Part shown: positions 34,463-34,508 of the stretch, piece by piece
How the letters are laid out: every line of letters begins with the position of its first letter
Position numbering within the stretch: the first letter of the stretch is position 1
NCBI RefSeq assembly: GCF_014656075.1
Contig: NZ_BNBS01000020.1
Coordinates: 52,294 to 86,801, forward strand
DNA from: Streptomyces hydrogenans
GTDB taxonomy: Bacteria > Actinomycetota > Actinomycetes > Streptomycetales > Streptomycetaceae
Length of the DNA: 34,508 nt
Direction of reading: 5' to 3'
Translations under genes and position numbers: made by a program
The notes under the pieces: model-generated
The model's database searches: none
Told to the model about the DNA's origin: nothing
Seen by the model: only the letters and a program-made list of their open reading frames with translations

Positions 34463-34508
34463 CTCATTTGGCTAGCCGGTAGGGTGCGGGCTCGTGGTGG
34501 GGATTGTT

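Noticed and set aside
1..34508. tRNA, rRNA or an attachment site at a tRNA 3' end
   Set aside because: Reading both strands I found no cloverleaf with a T-loop signature, no rRNA-like segment and no integrase to define an att site.
34317..34508. Linear-plasmid telomere at the right edge
   Set aside because: The edge contains a small leftward gene and no palindromic series; the window simply ends there.

Overview
The window looks like an accessory element of a high-GC actinomycete, most likely a Streptomyces temperate phage, phage-plasmid or integrative element. The reasons are the high GC content, frequent GTG starts, dense chains of 4-base start/stop overlaps, and protein families I recognise from actinophages and Streptomyces mobile elements (DUF932-like, FtsK-like, FDXHR zinc protein, DUF6197, AAA_25/RepA-like helicase, phage-type C5 DNA methyltransferase, Thg1-like enzyme). 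I see no integrase, terminase, capsid, tail, rRNA or tRNA gene. Phage, plasmid or island therefore cannot be decided from this window alone. All family names are from memory of motifs; no search was run.

Layout. 1-960: a repeat-rich left end with an 8-base tandem repeat, a leftward HNH nuclease and a control region full of inverted repeats. 962-6267: a rightward operon of small genes containing a DUF932-like protein, a HhH-glycosylase-like protein and a small FtsK-like ATPase; it is visibly less GC-rich than the rest and closes with two near-identical terminators. 6314-6921: non-coding DNA with an 11-site GATC cluster, GC-rich iterations and a hairpin, a candidate origin or partition site. 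6922-9139: a divergent pair of units around a duplicated 61-base element. Leftward lie a MerR/excisionase-type DNA-binding protein and its partner; rightward lie an unknown gene and a Cap5-like HNH protein with an unrecognised C-terminal domain. 9154-13109: a leftward operon of zinc-finger proteins ending upstream in a RepA-like ATPase. 13492-14457: a lone secreted SGNH hydrolase.

14568-33116 is mainly leftward and made of overlapping small genes, interrupted by rightward single genes or pairs at 19890, 22067, 23172, 24822/25592 and 30083; rightward 33476/33673 lie just beyond its upstream end. It includes a C5 methyltransferase coupled to an HNH nuclease, a Thg1-family polymerase, two tandem membrane paralogues, and eight intact plus two decayed copies of a DUF6197-type family. 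At 29561-29687 three degenerate type I-E-like CRISPR repeats sit at an exact 49-base period with no cas gene in view.

How the parts may work together: the AAA ATPase and the 6.5-7.7 kb repeats look like replication and its control; the DNA-binding pair at 6922-7583 probably governs the divergent switch; methyltransferase, HNH proteins, membrane paralogues and the 7763-9139 pair are candidates for protection or competition functions. The many tiny Cys-rich and DUF6197 proteins have no assignable function, but their expansion is the most striking feature of the window.
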